Shown here one piece after another: positions 23,195 to 34,507 of a stretch of 64,000 bases of DNA. The stretch spans positions 16,983,663-17,047,662 of the forward strand of contig NC_052359.1 in the NCBI RefSeq assembly GCF_009727055.1, read 5' to 3'. The notes beneath the pieces were generated by a model. It was not told the origin of the DNA. It did not search any database and saw only the letters and a list, made by a program, of their open reading frames with translations. This stretch comes from Benincasa hispida. Taxonomy: Eukaryota > Streptophyta > Magnoliopsida > Cucurbitales > Cucurbitaceae. Positions within the stretch are counted from its first letter, which is position 1. Each line of letters opens with the position of its first letter. Made by a program: the position numbers and the translations under genes.

Positions 23195-23865
23195 TGGAGG
23201 TATAATCAATCATTATGAGCTGTTTGGGGTTAATTTAGAGCAATTAGAAGCTAATTTGAACAATCGGGCTTCAAAAGGATGTGAAAGGACAAAAATGCCC
23301 TTTGACGGAGCGTTGCAATGCTCAAACGAGTGTTGCACAACGCTACAACGTAGTAGCTGATCAATGTTGAAGAAACAGAGCAGTGTCGCGATGCTACATG
23401 TAGCGTTGTGATGCTCCAGATTAGTGATGGACACGAGCGCGCGAGGCAGGGTAACATTGTGACGTTGCGTAGCAGTGTTGTGACAATGCAGTATAAATAT
23501 TTGTCTTCGATTTAGGGTAGAATACATCACCCACTTTTGGCCTCCAGCCAATTTTTTCCCTCTCTCCTCTCTTCTACTTTGTTCTTTGGGTGTTTCTTTA
23601 GTAGTAAATCGAGTAGATGCCAGATTGTAGCTTCTCATCCTCCATGGGAAGGTAAGATTTTTGTTTCTTAGCATAGGAATTTGGAGGAATTCAATGTTAT
23701 TTTGGGAGATTCCGATTTTATGATGAATACAAACTTGTTTATGGATTTCAATCTGAGTTTTACGTTTATGAATTGCATGATTTTATTGTTGACTGACGAC
23801 TAATAATTTTGTTGTGTAATTTGAACGCTTGGAGATAGCTTGTAATATGTGACATTTAATTATAG
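23195..23865 (+). mobile_element. LTR-like remnant rich in GCGTTGCGATGCT words
   Basis: No coding region is supported. The stretch has repeated GCGTTG(C/T)(A/G)ATGCTC words (23311-23470), a TATA-like GTATAAATATT near 23492, and a pyrimidine-rich leader, which is the layout of an LTR promoter. A similar arrangement occurs at 50440-50760. Neither ends nor TSD are clear. Confidence 0.4.
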
Positions 23866-24134
23866 TTTAATCTCATTTCTTCCCTAAGGTCGGGGTAAGT
23901 AGATAAATTGCACCCTTAAGGGCTGATTCCGAGGCTTGAATAATGTGACGTGACACCCTCTCTTGGCCCGAGAAAGGTTTGGTCATAGTTGGACTATGAC
24001 TTATTGTTCAATAGAGGAATCAGTGGTACTTAAGGAGTTAGATGTAACTAGAGGGGTAGCTCAAGAAATATTAAATGGGAATCGATTTTGGATTAATTAG
24101 ATTTGTTCAAATTATTTGAGGGAATTAATTATAT

Positions 24135-24304
24135 GTGATATAATTAATTTAATTTAATTATATATGATAGAATTAATATAATGTATTTGATCTGTCTCTT
24201 ATACACATCTAGATGTGTATAAGAGACAGTGGTTAATTTGAATTGTTGTGATATAATTAATTTAATTTAATTATATATGATAGAATTAATATAATGTATT
24301 TGAT
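24135..24304. repeat. 57-bp direct repeat flanking the adapter
   Basis: 24135-24191 and 24248-24304 are identical and flank the adapter plus 18 bp. The duplication probably came from an untrimmed mate-pair read rather than from the genome. Confidence 0.85.
24192..24229. other. Nextera mate-pair junction adapter (assembly contamination)
   Basis: 24192-24210 is CTGTCTCTTATACACATCT, the Tn5 mosaic-end adapter. 24211-24229 is its exact reverse complement. Head-to-head they form the junction adapter of Nextera mate-pair libraries. This is not genomic DNA. Confidence 0.97.
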
Positions 24305-24760
24305 ACATTATAATATTAAGTTTATTTGAGAGGAAATAAATATTTGAATATGATTTAAATATTAATTATATGAATTTGATTCATATAAGTAAATTTAATA
24401 TAAATGAGATTTATATTAAACACCACTGAAGAGAAATAAAACTATAGGTGATATTGTATTTGATACAATGTTAAACCCTAGGTTATATGTTTTATGTCAT
24501 GTATCCTATAGTTATATATAATATATATAATAGTTTCATTTAAACTAAAATTAAATTGTTTTTTAATTTTTATTTTAATTTAAGTTAATGGGAGGGAAAT
24601 AACTTCCCTCCCCTAATCTCTCTCAACACACTACATGTAAATGGGGTGGTTAGGGGTTTTTGTTGTTCTTCACAATTTTTTTTTTGGAAGAAGATACACA
24701 GAAGCTCTCTGAGATTTTTTGTTCTCTCTAGATCTCACCCTCTCCTCTCTCAATCTCACT

Positions 24761-25088
24761 CCCTCACCCAAAATACTGCAAAGCTCACACCTCTTACAGA
24801 TTCTTTTCCCTTGCAGAGAATATAGAGGAAATTTTTGTGGTGGTAGCCATTAGGTTCCGAGATCATTGCAATTCGTGATGTTTTGGAGAAGGAGATTCAC
24901 ACTAAGAAGATAAAATCTTCAATGCCCTCACTCAAAATACTGCAAAGCTCACACCTCTTGCAGATTCTTTTCTCCTGCAGAGAATACAGAGGAAATTTTT
25001 GTGATGGTAGCCATTAGGGTTCCGAGATCATTGCAATTCGTGACATTTTGGAGAAGGAGATTCACACTAAGAAGATAAAATCTTCAAT
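24761..25088. repeat. Two-copy tandem duplication, 164-bp period, in copia LTR U5
   Basis: 24761-24924 and 24925-25088 both begin CCCTCAC and both end AAAATCTTCAATG, with few differences (for example TTACAG versus TTGCAG). Confidence 0.9.
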
Positions 25089-25544
25089 GGTTAGTTTTTC
25101 CTAATCTCTTTTCTCAATTCTAAATGCATGTTGTAATTTTAAATTGTTGATTATGCATATTTTTTTTTGTTTATTCTATAAAATTCAATGTTCTGTAAAA
25201 GTTGGAATTTGGGACCGATCCCCACTTCCTCACTGGACCTTAACCCATTCCTTCAATAAAAACTTTCTATAGTTGACCTTTTTGTCATATGAAATACCAT
25301 ATTTACCCCTAAATATTAAAACAACTCAAGTGGCTCCAGAGATCGTTCACATTCCTCTCGTATTCTCAATTTTTGCTCTCTGTTTTCTCTTGACTCTCCT
25401 TTGTCTTCGACGTCATCATCAATCAGTTCTTCACTGCACGCCAGTTGATTTCTACCATCTTCCACCACCGTTCTCGTGATTTGAAAGGTATTTTACTCGC
25501 TTCCTTTAATGCATGTTGATTTTCCATTCAACCATAACAAAACG

Positions 25545-25606
25545 GTTAGTTTGCTTAGTTTAACAAAATTGATCACCCAACATAGATTAAATGATCACCC
25601 AACTTA
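25545..25606 (+). repeat. GATCACCCAAC array, left part
   Basis: Units of TTGATCACCCAACATAGATTAAA form, interrupted at 25607 by a copia LTR and resuming at 27790. Confidence 0.7.
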
Positions 25607-27789
25607 GTTGGGATTGGTGTCTTAATTCTCCCAGAGTCTCATTGTTTTGTAAAGATACACATTGTTTAATGAATAAAATAAGTGTTATTTAATTTTGGTA
25701 TTTACTCATATCCAATAAACAAAGCTCCTTGGTTATCTTATGTGAACTTAAGCATGTATATGTGATATACAAGTGGATCATGCCTTAAGAGATAACCTAA
25801 ATAGGTCTATAGTATAAGGATTAAGGTGGGATACCTGATCCTTGTGACACTACGGATACGGCCCGTTTTGTAGAGGTTTGCAAGTGTTGTAAACTACTAC
25901 AGATGGTAGATCCTAACTATTCATGTGGAGACGTGCGAGCGAAGGTGTCCTATACAAAGAGTTTGTATAAGACCTAGACCACGAGATGACTAGACTCTGT
26001 ATATAACATCATTGATTACTAGAGACTTACATCTCAACTAAACGACCATAGGTGACACGACCTCAATCCTGAGTGTTTTGGGAACTCCTGCCTTTGAGGG
26101 CGGTCCTTTGATAGTATAGGTGAGAGTGGTCAGATTGCCAACTCAACATGCCTACCTTTTTGGGGACTTGTCTGATCTGGGAGCTGGGAACTCAATCCAC
26201 AAGATGAAATTCACTCCTTTCTCGAAGTAGGGATAAGTAGAGAGATTGCTCCCTTAAGGGGTTATTCCAGGGCTTGAACATAGTAGTCACAACTTCTCTT
26301 TGGAAGAGAGGACCCAGTCATAGTAGGACTCCGACTTATGTTCATTAGAGGGATCAGTGGTACTTAAGGAGACAGATGTAACTACAGGGGCATAACGGTT
26401 ATTGGTCCAGCTATACTTACGAGCGATCTGTGAAGGGTTGTCGCATTTCTGATTGGTTAAGATGGACACATAATATATCTGTGGTAAGGAGAGTTTAGCT
26501 ATCGTTCTTTAGTGGAGTGCCTGGTAATTAACGAATGGTGGATCTCGTGACTAAAGAGTTTAGTCAGTTATTCACGCACTGTTGGAGCTTCGAGCTACAG
26601 GTCCATAAGGTCCCCTTGGTAGCTCAGTAGATTCAGTTGAGGATCAGTTCTTGGTGTTGATTTGAAATGTTCAAATTGACAAGGCATTTTGATTATATAT
26701 GATATAATCGATTTGATGTATGAGATACATCTAGAGAAGGATTGATGTAAATGAGATTTACATTAAATACCATGGAATAGAAAAAGAACTATGGTTTATA
26801 TGTTTCATAAGATGAAATATTAAAACTATAGGTTATAAATCTAGTATGATAAGTTGGTTATCATTTATTAATTAATTCTTTTTCTTTAATAACCAATTGA
26901 GTGGGTGGTTATTGGATTTTCATGGTAACCGTGAGATAAAAGAAAAATAGTTTTCATAATTTTAGTAACTGTTGAAAAGTTTTCCTAAAAAGTTTTTTTT
27001 TTAGATTTCTCTCTCGGCAAAAAGGATCTCACGATAGTCGTCAAGTAAATATAGATTTACTAAATGACAATTGGGCTAGCTAAACGATTGTGCAATGGCG
27101 AGCTAAACAATCGTACAGTATTTACCAAACGATCGCATAGCTTTTGCTAGACGATCACTGGCCCAAAGTAAACGATCGTGTAGTGTCTGTAGGTGACAGA
27201 TTGAGCTAAACGATGAGCTAAACGATCACATAGCTTTTGCTAGACGATCGCATAGCTTTAGCTAAACGATTGGGCATCAACCTATACGATAGGTCTTCGT
27301 CATCTCCCACTTTCCCAGTCGTGTACACGATTGGTGTTTCCTCCTTCGTCTGCCTCATTCCAAGTTCAAACAGAGCCCACCCTCTAGATTCTCACACAGA
27401 AAATACCAAAGTAGCCTTGTTGGTGGTGTCTTACTCAACCCGACACCGTCGAGGTGTTGTTGAGGCCATTCTTGTTGCTGAGGAGGTCGTGGCCGAGGTG
27501 ATCGTTGAGGACGAGCGCGAAGTGTTCATGCTATGTTGCAATCGTGTAGATCGAGCGTTTGAGGTTGCTGTTGTTCAAGCAGTCATGCGTGAAGGAGCGT
27601 GGAGACACATCATCAAATGTTCGTAGAGTATTCTCTTTGTTCATTTGAGTTTTCATGCTGTAATTTCTATATTAATTGTATAACCACTTGTTTTGTAGAC
27701 GACTGTAATATGTGATGTTCATTCATGATTGTGATTTGGAATGATCTTATTTTCGCTGCTCATGGAAATCTCGGATTTGATTTCCTTCA
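25607..27789 (+). mobile_element. Copia solo LTR inside the DUF1985-gene intron
   Basis: About 2.18 kb from GTTGGGATTGGTGTC to TTTCCTTCA, with the shared copia LTR blocks (GACCTCAATCCTGAGTG, CTCCCTTAAGGGG, GGTCCCCTTGGTAGCTCAG) and a GATCG array in its distal part. No internal region follows. Both flanks are the same GATCACCCAACTTAGG array, so it inserted into that array. I could not identify a convincing TSD; the first bases look altered. The open frame at 27237-27626 inside it is not a gene. Confidence 0.75.
27055..27290 (+). repeat. CTAAACGATCG minisatellite inside copia LTR
   Basis: About nine units of (A/G)GCTAAACGATCGCATAGCTTT type with variable length, between the TATA-distal part and U5 of the solo LTR. 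Confidence 0.8.
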
Positions 27790-28100
27790 GGTTAAACGAT
27801 CTCCCAACTTAGGTTAAACAATATTCAAACTTAGGCTAAATGATTGCCTAACTTAGGTTGAACGATCACCCAACTTAGGCGAAACGATCATCCAACATAG
27901 GCCAATTGATCACCCAACTTAGGTTAAACGACCACCCAAATTAGGCTTAAATGGTCACCCAACTTAAGTTAAACGATCGCGCAACTTAGGTTAAATGATC
28001 GCCCAAAAAAGTCTTAAACAATCGCCCAACTTAAGGTAAATGATCGTTTAGGTTTTGGTCAACTATCGTTTAGGTTTCATTAAGCGATCTTCTACTTATT
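27790..28100 (+). repeat. ACGATCACCCAACTTAGGTTAA minisatellite
   Basis: About twelve units of 22-24 bp, degenerate in places, lying in the presumed intron just upstream of the DUF1985-type exon. It is the continuation of the array at 25545-25606. Confidence 0.85.
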
Positions 28101-28116
28101 ACTACAATGTATATGT

Positions 28117-28420
28117 TTGTTACAATTTACTAAGATGGTCGTCCCTGCTGAGAAATATTCTCCTGCTACTGTCTTTTGCTTGGTCCACAAAATGATTAGC
28201 TTGATTAAGAAGAAACTTTCCACAGAGCAGATGTTGATGCTTAAGAAAACATATTTTGGTCCACTATTGGACGTGGACCTTGTGTCTAATGGGCAGTTGT
28301 TTCACCATTTTCTGTTAAAGGAAGTTAGTGATAAGAACTCGAATTTTATAAGCTTTAACATATTGGGAAAGAAAGTTACATACACCCAAGATGATTTTAA
28401 TTTGATAACTAGGATGTGGT
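28117..28420 (+). pseudogene. DUF1985-type exon, 5' part, split by Athila
   Basis: Reads TKMVVPAEKYSPATVFCLVH, then FGPLLDVDLVSNGQLFHHFL and a LGKKVTYTQDDFNLITRMW region, clearly related to the exon at 22385. It stays open up to the Athila insertion at 28421; the remainder resumes at 47084. The upstream splice acceptor TTTGTTACAG seen in the other copy is TTTGTTACAA here, so splicing of this copy was probably already lost. Function of the family is unknown. Confidence 0.65.
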
Positions 28421-29499
28421 TGATGAATTGTAAATGTGATGCGATTATGTTGTATGATTGCGGTGATGAATTATGCGTTGCACGTGCAAGTTTTCCTAGT
28501 AAAACCCAAGTATAAATCTCACTAGGTTTCCTGGTAAGTCCAGGGTCGAACACAGGGACTATTGAGTTACTATGCGACAGTAAATTTGATTCCTTTGCGG
28601 TGGAAAAAACAAATAAGTGGATGGTGTTTTGTTTTAAGTATATTTCCTATGCGACGGATTCAAGTGAAGAGTTGATAAAATAGAGAATTACAAGAGTATG
28701 CGATGAACGGGTTGAGAAGGGATTTAGCTAACACTTTCTAAGATTGCATTCAAGTTATGCGATCAAGCTACACACACACAACATGTCATCTCTCAATACG
28801 AATGCCATAGTTCCTATTTCTAGAACGCATGCGATGTATACGATAATGTCGATAGGACTTATGTCTAAGCCTCTATTCTTGTCTACGCGATGATGAATGA
28901 TGCACACATACACAAGGTGACCACATACTATCATATCCTATTTCTAGGGTGCATGCGATGTGTAATAGCAAATAGAACTTATGTCTAAGTTTCTATCTCT
29001 TGCTTATCTAGTTCTAATCTGACTCTTTCTAGCTGAGATTCTAGCCTAACTGTCTCAAGTCTAGATTCTTTCTTTAGACTACTCTCTCAAGTATCTCTAA
29101 AGGGTGAATGATGCATATATAAGACAAGATGATCGCATAAAATGTAGCTTTTTGGTCATGCTAGCTAAGTACTTCTCAATCCATTCGGAAATTTAGCTAC
29201 TCATGCGAAGTAAGGAGAGATTGAACATAAGTTGAAATGAAATTTCCATTGTTTATAAATTAGATGTAGAATGTAGAATAACAATAAGAATGTAGAGATA
29301 AGAAGCCCAGTAGCAATGTCTTGCTTCCCCTGGCCTTTTACACTGTTTCTTCACTTCAACTCTGCCCAGATGAATATCCTTGCTTTCGCAAGTGTTGGCC
29401 CTTTCTCCTTTTGTAGCACTTCTTGGTAGTCTTTCGAGCTATCCAAGAATGATCTCTCAGCGTCTTCTTTTCTTCGCTCATCTCCGTCCTCTAAGTATG
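28421..29499 (-). mobile_element. Athila 3' LTR, part A
   Basis: First portion on the plus strand of the LTR that is split by the chromovirus. Contains the block CAAGTATAAATCTCACTAGG followed by a GGTCGAACACAGGGACTATTGAG-type segment shared with the 5' LTR from 44065. The outer end is TGATGAATTG where the 5' LTR has TGATGCGTTG. Confidence 0.85.
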
Positions 29500-29989
29500 T
29501 GTAAGGCCATAAATAATATATACTTATAAAAGGAGGGGTAAAAAGGGAAATGACACAACAACCAATGATGACCAAGGAAAGAATGTGGGGAGAGAAGATG
29601 GAGAGGACCACGAGGCTGTTACAAAAGGGCAGGGATTGTACTGAAGGAGGCAGGAAAAGAATTGGCTGAAAGTGAGAAGGCTTTTGGTGAGGAGAGAAGT
29701 GTTCAACTCTCTCTAAGCTGCTGGGGTGTCCTTGCTTGTATTTTCTTCTTTCGGAGGGACAGGGGAGATTCATTTTGGGGGAGAGGTTTGCTCTATTTTG
29801 GGGGAAAGAACGAGTGGGACTGGTGGAATGACTGTATCGAGACGTTCTTTTAGAAGAAATCGTTTATAAATAAAAGCAAGGAGTAGTAAAGCTTCATTTC
29901 TATCGTCTTCATCCTTTCTTGTTCTCTGTTTTTCTCTTCATCTGGTTTGTTGCTCTTTTATTCCGACTTGCAGAGGTTAAAAGCTTACG
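29500..29989 (+). repeat. Chromovirus 5' LTR
   Basis: Begins TGTAAGGCCATAAATAATAT and ends GCTTACG (CA to CG change at the terminus). A TATA-like TTTATAAATAAAAGC lies near 29862. Confidence 0.9.
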
Positions 29990-29991
29990 AG

Positions 29992-30003
29992 TGGTATCAG
30001 AGC
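29992..30003 (+). other. Chromovirus primer-binding site (initiator tRNA-Met)
   Basis: TGGTATCAGAGC two bases after the 5' LTR, the standard complement of the tRNA-iMet 3' end. Confidence 0.9.
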
Positions 30004-30030
30004 CGCTTCATCTTGGGGCGTACGCGGGCG

Positions 30031-31020
30031 ATGGCTTAGAAATAAATAGAGGAAAGGCTGGAAAAGAATGAGAGGGAAGTATTTAAGATGAAAGAAATGT
30101 TGCTGGGTCTGTGTAAGAACATCGAGAAGTTGACAGAGGAGATGAGAGAAAGTAATGCGGCTCGGAAAGCTGAGGAGTCGGGCGTGTCTGATGGGAGGAG
30201 GATGAAAATGAAAGGGAAGGCATGAAACCAAGTCGACCCCCAGCAATGGAGGAGGGGGATCCGATAAAAGCAAGTACAAAAGGCTGGAAATACCAATTTT
30301 CGCTGAAGAGAACCCGAAGTCTTGGGTGTACAGGGCAGAGCACTATTTTGAAATCCACAAGCTGTCTGATCAAAAGAAGGTTAAGGTCACGGTCATCAGC
30401 TTTGGGTCGGAGGAAGTGGACTGGTTTCAATGGAGCCACAACCGGAGACCTATTAATACATGGCAGGAGTTGAAAAGAAGGATGTTTGAATACTATAGAC
30501 CGACCGAAGAAGGTAGCTTGGGCGCGAGGTTGTTGAGGATAAAGCAAGAAGGATCCTATGCGGACTACGTGAAGAAATTTGTCACGTATTTGGCACCCCT
30601 ACCCCACCTGGCTGAAAAAGTTCTCAAAGATTCATTCGTAAATGGACTGGAACCAACCTTGAGTTCCGAAGTGATCAGTAGAAAACCAACCACCCTGGAG
30701 GAATGTATGTATGAAGCCCAACTGGTGAGCGACCACAATGTGGCCTTGAAGATAGCTTTAGCATATCTAGGGGTTGCTGGGCATTGAAAAAGGAATCCCA
30801 AGGGAAAGAGAACTCAATGCTGAAGAGCGAGAAGAGCCTGGATACATAAGGGACCAAACGGATCACCTTACTTGTGAAGAGCAACTTCATGAAGAAGAAG
30901 CCACCAATGAAATGTCTTTCAGACAGTGAGTTTCGTGAACTGCTGGACAAGGGACTATGCTTTCATTATAATGAGAAATACAGCCCAGAACATCGATGCA
31001 AGTTGAAGGAGAACTGAGAA
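30031..31020 (+). pseudogene. Chromovirus gag, broken
   Basis: The first ATG at 30031 is followed by a stop at codon 3, then a charged coiled-coil-like region. The retrotransposon-gag fold is in another frame at 30326-30787 (AEHYFEIHKLSDQKKV, TWQELKRRMFEYYRPTEEGS). The zinc knuckle near 30958-31000 reads CFHYNEKYSPEHRC, with Tyr in place of the second Cys. Gag would form the virus-like particle; here it needs at least two frame changes and has lost its knuckle. Confidence 0.8.
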
Positions 31021-31089
31021 CTGTTGTTATTCATTACCAATGATAGTGAAGAAACCACCCTGGAGTAGGAGGAAAGGGGGGAGCCGCGG

Positions 31090-31615
31090 GAAGAAGAAGA
31101 AATAGAGGAAACGGTCGAAATTGTTTTGAGGTTGATATATGACCTATCAGCCCGGGGGACGATGAAGCTAAGATGGAAAATGAAGGGGAAGAAAGTAGTG
31201 GTGCTGATCGACTGTGGAGCCACACATAATTTTGTGCACAAAAGGTTAGTAGACAAGCTGAAAATGCCAATGAATAGGAAGAGCTTCTCTGTAGTAATCT
31301 AGAATAGGGATGCTAGAGGGGGAGGGGTTTGCAAGGCGAATGAACTTAAGCTACCCAACCTTAGTGTTAAGGCCGATTTCCTAGCGATAGATTTGGAACA
31401 AATGGATGTGGTGCTTGGGATGCCTTGGTTATGCACGACGGGAATCATGGGAGTACATTGGCCATCTTTAACCATGTCGTTTCTGTCAGGGGACTCACAA
31501 GTCATTTTAAAGGGTGATCCTTCTCTAACTAAGGCAGAGGTCTCTTTTAAGACGCTCACAACATCCTGGGAAAAGGAAGACCAAGGTTTTTTTGGTAGAG
31601 TTTCAAAATTATGAG
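31090..31615 (+). pseudogene. Chromovirus aspartic protease region
   Basis: VLIDCGATHNFVHKRLV at about 31202 matches the DSGATHNF active-site region with Ser changed to Cys. DVVLGMPWL at about 31408 is the conserved second region. An in-frame TAG lies near 31301. Runs into reverse transcriptase with frame changes around 31600-31800. Confidence 0.8.
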
Positions 31616-31799
31616 TATGACAGTGAAGAAAAGAATGAAGGGAAAGAGGAGCTCGAGGAGGCAGGGGAGCTTCCACTCATGATCCGAGCCCTGTTCAAAG
31701 AAAATAAGGACATATTCGAGGAAATAAAGACACTACCACCTAAAAGAGCTGTAAACCATCGCATCTTGATGAGCGCGGATCAGAAACCGATGTAAGGCC

Positions 31800-32905
31800 A
31801 TATAACTACGACCACAACCAGAAAGAAGAGATTGAGAAATTGGTGGAGGAAATGCTTAAGGCAGGAATCATCCGGCTAGGCCACAACCCATATTCTAGTC
31901 CGATCCTATTAGTGAAGAAAAAAAGATAGAGGATGGAGGTTCTGTGTCGATTATAGAAAACTAAACCAAGAAACAGTGGCTAACAAGTTCCCTATACCGG
32001 TCATTGAGGAGCTGTTAGATGAATTACATGGGTCAGCAGTCTACTCTAAGTTGGATCTGAGGTCCGGGTATCAACAAATAAGGATGAATGAGAATGACAT
32101 CGAGAAGACAGCCTTCCGAACTCATAAAGGTCACTATGAATTCCTTGTCATGTCGTTCGAACTCACAAACGCACCAGCCACCTTTCAATCATTAATGAAC
32201 CAGGTTTTTCGTCCTTTTCTTCGTAAATTTGAACTTGTTTTCTTTGACGACATATTGGTATACAGCCCTGACCTATCAACACACGAAACACACTTGGGAG
32301 TGGTCTTCAATGTGCTTCGAGATCATAAGCTGTTTGCAAATCAAAAGAAATGCACCTTTTGCCAAGCACGAATACAATACTTAGGCCATTGGATATCACC
32401 TAATGGAGTAGAAGCTGATGATGGGAAGGTCAAAGTTATGAGGGAGTGGCCACAACCTCAGAATGTTTCTAGATTAAGAGGATTTTTGGGGCTCACGGGG
32501 TAATATAGACGTTTTGTGCAAGGGTATGGGAATATTGCAGCCCCACTTACTAAGCTTCTCTAGAAAAACTCATTCAAATGGGGTGAAGAAGCCAATCAAG
32601 CCTTCATAAATCTGAAACAAGCCATGGACACGGCCCCGGTCCTAGCCCTCCCATACTTCTCAAAAGGATTTGTGATAGAAACAAATGCATCGGGAACCGG
32701 CTTAGGGGCTGTTCTGTCCCAAGACTCAAAGCCTATAGCATATTTCAGTAAAAAATTATCAGCAAGGGCCCAAGGAAAGTCTATTTATGAAAAAGAGTTG
32801 ATGGCAGTAGTTCTAGTAGTACAAAAATGGAGGCATTATTTGTTGGGAAGAAAATTCCCAGTGATCTCAGATCAGAAGGCATTGAAATTCTTGATAGAGT
32901 AGGGC
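31800..32905 (+). pseudogene. Chromovirus reverse transcriptase and RNase H
   Basis: [33 protein letters not shown] and [10 protein letters not shown] (catalytic Asp pair present) identify the Ty3-type reverse transcriptase at 31940-32500. The usual MPFGLTNAP reads [10 protein letters not shown] stop at 32501 and another near 32563 interrupt the connection. RNase H at 32624-32905 contains IETNASGTGLGAVL, where the catalytic Asp is Asn, then YEKELMAV and ISDQKAL. Confidence 0.88.
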
Positions 32906-32908
32906 GAA

Positions 32909-33900
32909 GTGCAGCCCCAGCTCCAACGGTGGCTAACCAAGCTACTTAGATATGATTTTGAAATCCTATACCAACCGGGGTTACAAAACAAAGTCGCAGA
33001 TCCCTTGTCAAGAGTGTGGGCACAAGGGGAATTGAGTGCACTATCAACACCAACTATTATAGATATTGAAGTTGTTTTGAAAGAAGTAGAAGAAGATGAG
33101 GAACTACAGAAAATCATCACCCTTATGAGGGAAAATCCAGAGGGGATACCGAGGTATAAATGGCAACATGACCGATTGACCTACAAGGACAGGTTAGTGC
33201 TATCCAAAAAATCTAGTTTAATTCCTTCACTATTGCATACATTCCATGACTTGGTGTTAGAGGGACACTCGGGATTCCTGAGAACTTACAAGAGAATTAA
33301 TGGAGAGCTATATTGGCAGGGAATGAAATCTGATGTAAAGAAGTATGTGAAGGGTGTGAAATATGCCAAAGAAACAAGTTCGAGACCCTTACACCAACAG
33401 GCTTACTTCAACCACTCCCTATTCCATATATGATATTGGAGATTGGAGCATGGATTTCGTGGAAGGGTTAGCAAAGGCCGAAGGGTATGATGTTATAATG
33501 GTTGTGGTAGATCGCTTGAGTAAGTATGCACATTTCACCCCTCTCAAACACCCTTTTTTAGTAAAGAAAGTAGCAGAAATTTTTATTTAGGAAGTAGTGA
33601 GACACCATGGAGTACCTTTGTCTATTTTGACTGATAGAGATAAAATCTTCGTGAACAATTTTTGGAAGGAGATGTTTACAACGATGGGAACGAAACTTAA
33701 AAGAAGTACATCATTCCATCCTCAAACTAACAGACAAACGGAGAGGGTAAACCGTTGTTTAGAGACTTACTTGCATTGTTTCTGTAATGAACAACCGAGA
33801 AAATGGAACAAATGGATAGCATGGGCCGAATTATGGTACAACACAACCTTCCATATATCAATCAAGACCACTCCTTTTTCAGGCTGTTTATAGGAGACCA
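32909..33900 (+). pseudogene. Chromovirus integrase
   Basis: The zinc-binding HDLVLEGHSG is present at about 33245. The CxxC partner is readable only in a second frame (CEICQ near 33357), which marks a frameshift. The catalytic core reads SMDFVEGL (first Asp), LTDRDKIF (second Asp) and QTERVN (Glu). A stop at 33588 and frameshifts near 33890 break the frame. It would join element cDNA into the genome. Confidence 0.85.
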
Positions 33901-34181
33901 CCCCCACCTTTCATCACTTATAAGGACAGAAAGACCTTCAACAACACCGTGGAATAGTAGTTACAAGAGTGGGACTTAGCACTCAATGCCTTGAAGGAAA
34001 ATTTGGCCATAGCTCAGAATCGAATGAAGAAGCAAGCCGATAAACATAGGAGAGAATTGAGCTTTGAGGTTGGAGAAGAGGTATACTTGAAATTGAGACC
34101 TTACCGATAGGAAACATTGGCAAAAAGAAGATGTGAGAAGCTGGCACGAGGTTCTATGGACCTTATAGAATAACTGAACGA

Positions 34182-34507
34182 GTGGGAGAAGTAGCCTACA
34201 GATTAGACTTGCCACCAGAAACTGAAATACATAACGTATTCCATATCTCTCAGCTTAAGAAGAAGCTAGGACAAAGCCAACAGATCCAACAACACCCTCC
34301 TATGTTGACTGAGGAGTTTGAGCTGCAAACTGCACCTGAGACTGTTTTGGGAATACAATGGAATGGAGATATGGTAACACAAGAGTGGTTGGTCAAATGG
34401 AAGGGGATGTCCGAAAATGAAGCGACTTGGGAAGATGTTCGAGTCTTGAATCAACAATTCCCACATTTCAACCTTGAGGACAAGGTTCATTTCGAGAAGA
34501 GATGTAT
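34182..34507 (+). pseudogene. Chromovirus integrase tail with chromodomain
   Basis: FHISQLKKKLG at about 34240 is the usual integrase C-terminal motif. QEWLVKWKGMSENEATWED at about 34381-34440 is a chromodomain, with the three aromatic-pocket positions occupied by W, W/K and W-like residues. The chromodomain defines the chromovirus branch and directs integration to marked chromatin. The frame reads directly into the 3' LTR at 34508. Confidence 0.88.

Larger units (their letters stand above)
23866..25255 (+). mobile_element. Copia LTR, 3' part, with internal duplication and adapter artefact
   Basis: Carries plus-strand copia LTR blocks (GGGGTAAGTAGATAAATTGC, AGGGCTGATTCC, GAATCAGTGGTACTTAAGGAG), a pyrimidine-rich U5, and a CCTTCA end at 25255. 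The first several hundred bases of the LTR are missing. It directly abuts the left terminal inverted repeat of the Mutator-like element, suggesting insertion into that repeat. It includes the sequencing-adapter artefact at 24192-24229. Confidence 0.7.

Noticed and set aside
26605..26640. tRNA-like box A (TGGTAGCTCAGTAG)
   Set aside because: No matching box B or cloverleaf follows, and the same block recurs as a conserved piece of copia LTRs.
27237..27626. 129-codon plus-strand frame
   Set aside because: It lies in the distal part of a copia solo LTR, begins in a minisatellite, and shows no family resemblance.
27790..28100. CRISPR-like regularly spaced repeat
   Set aside because: The units are contiguous, degenerate and without unique spacers, in a plant intron-like context; it is a minisatellite.
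30083..30547. 154-codon minus-strand frame
   Set aside because: Antisense shadow of chromovirus gag.
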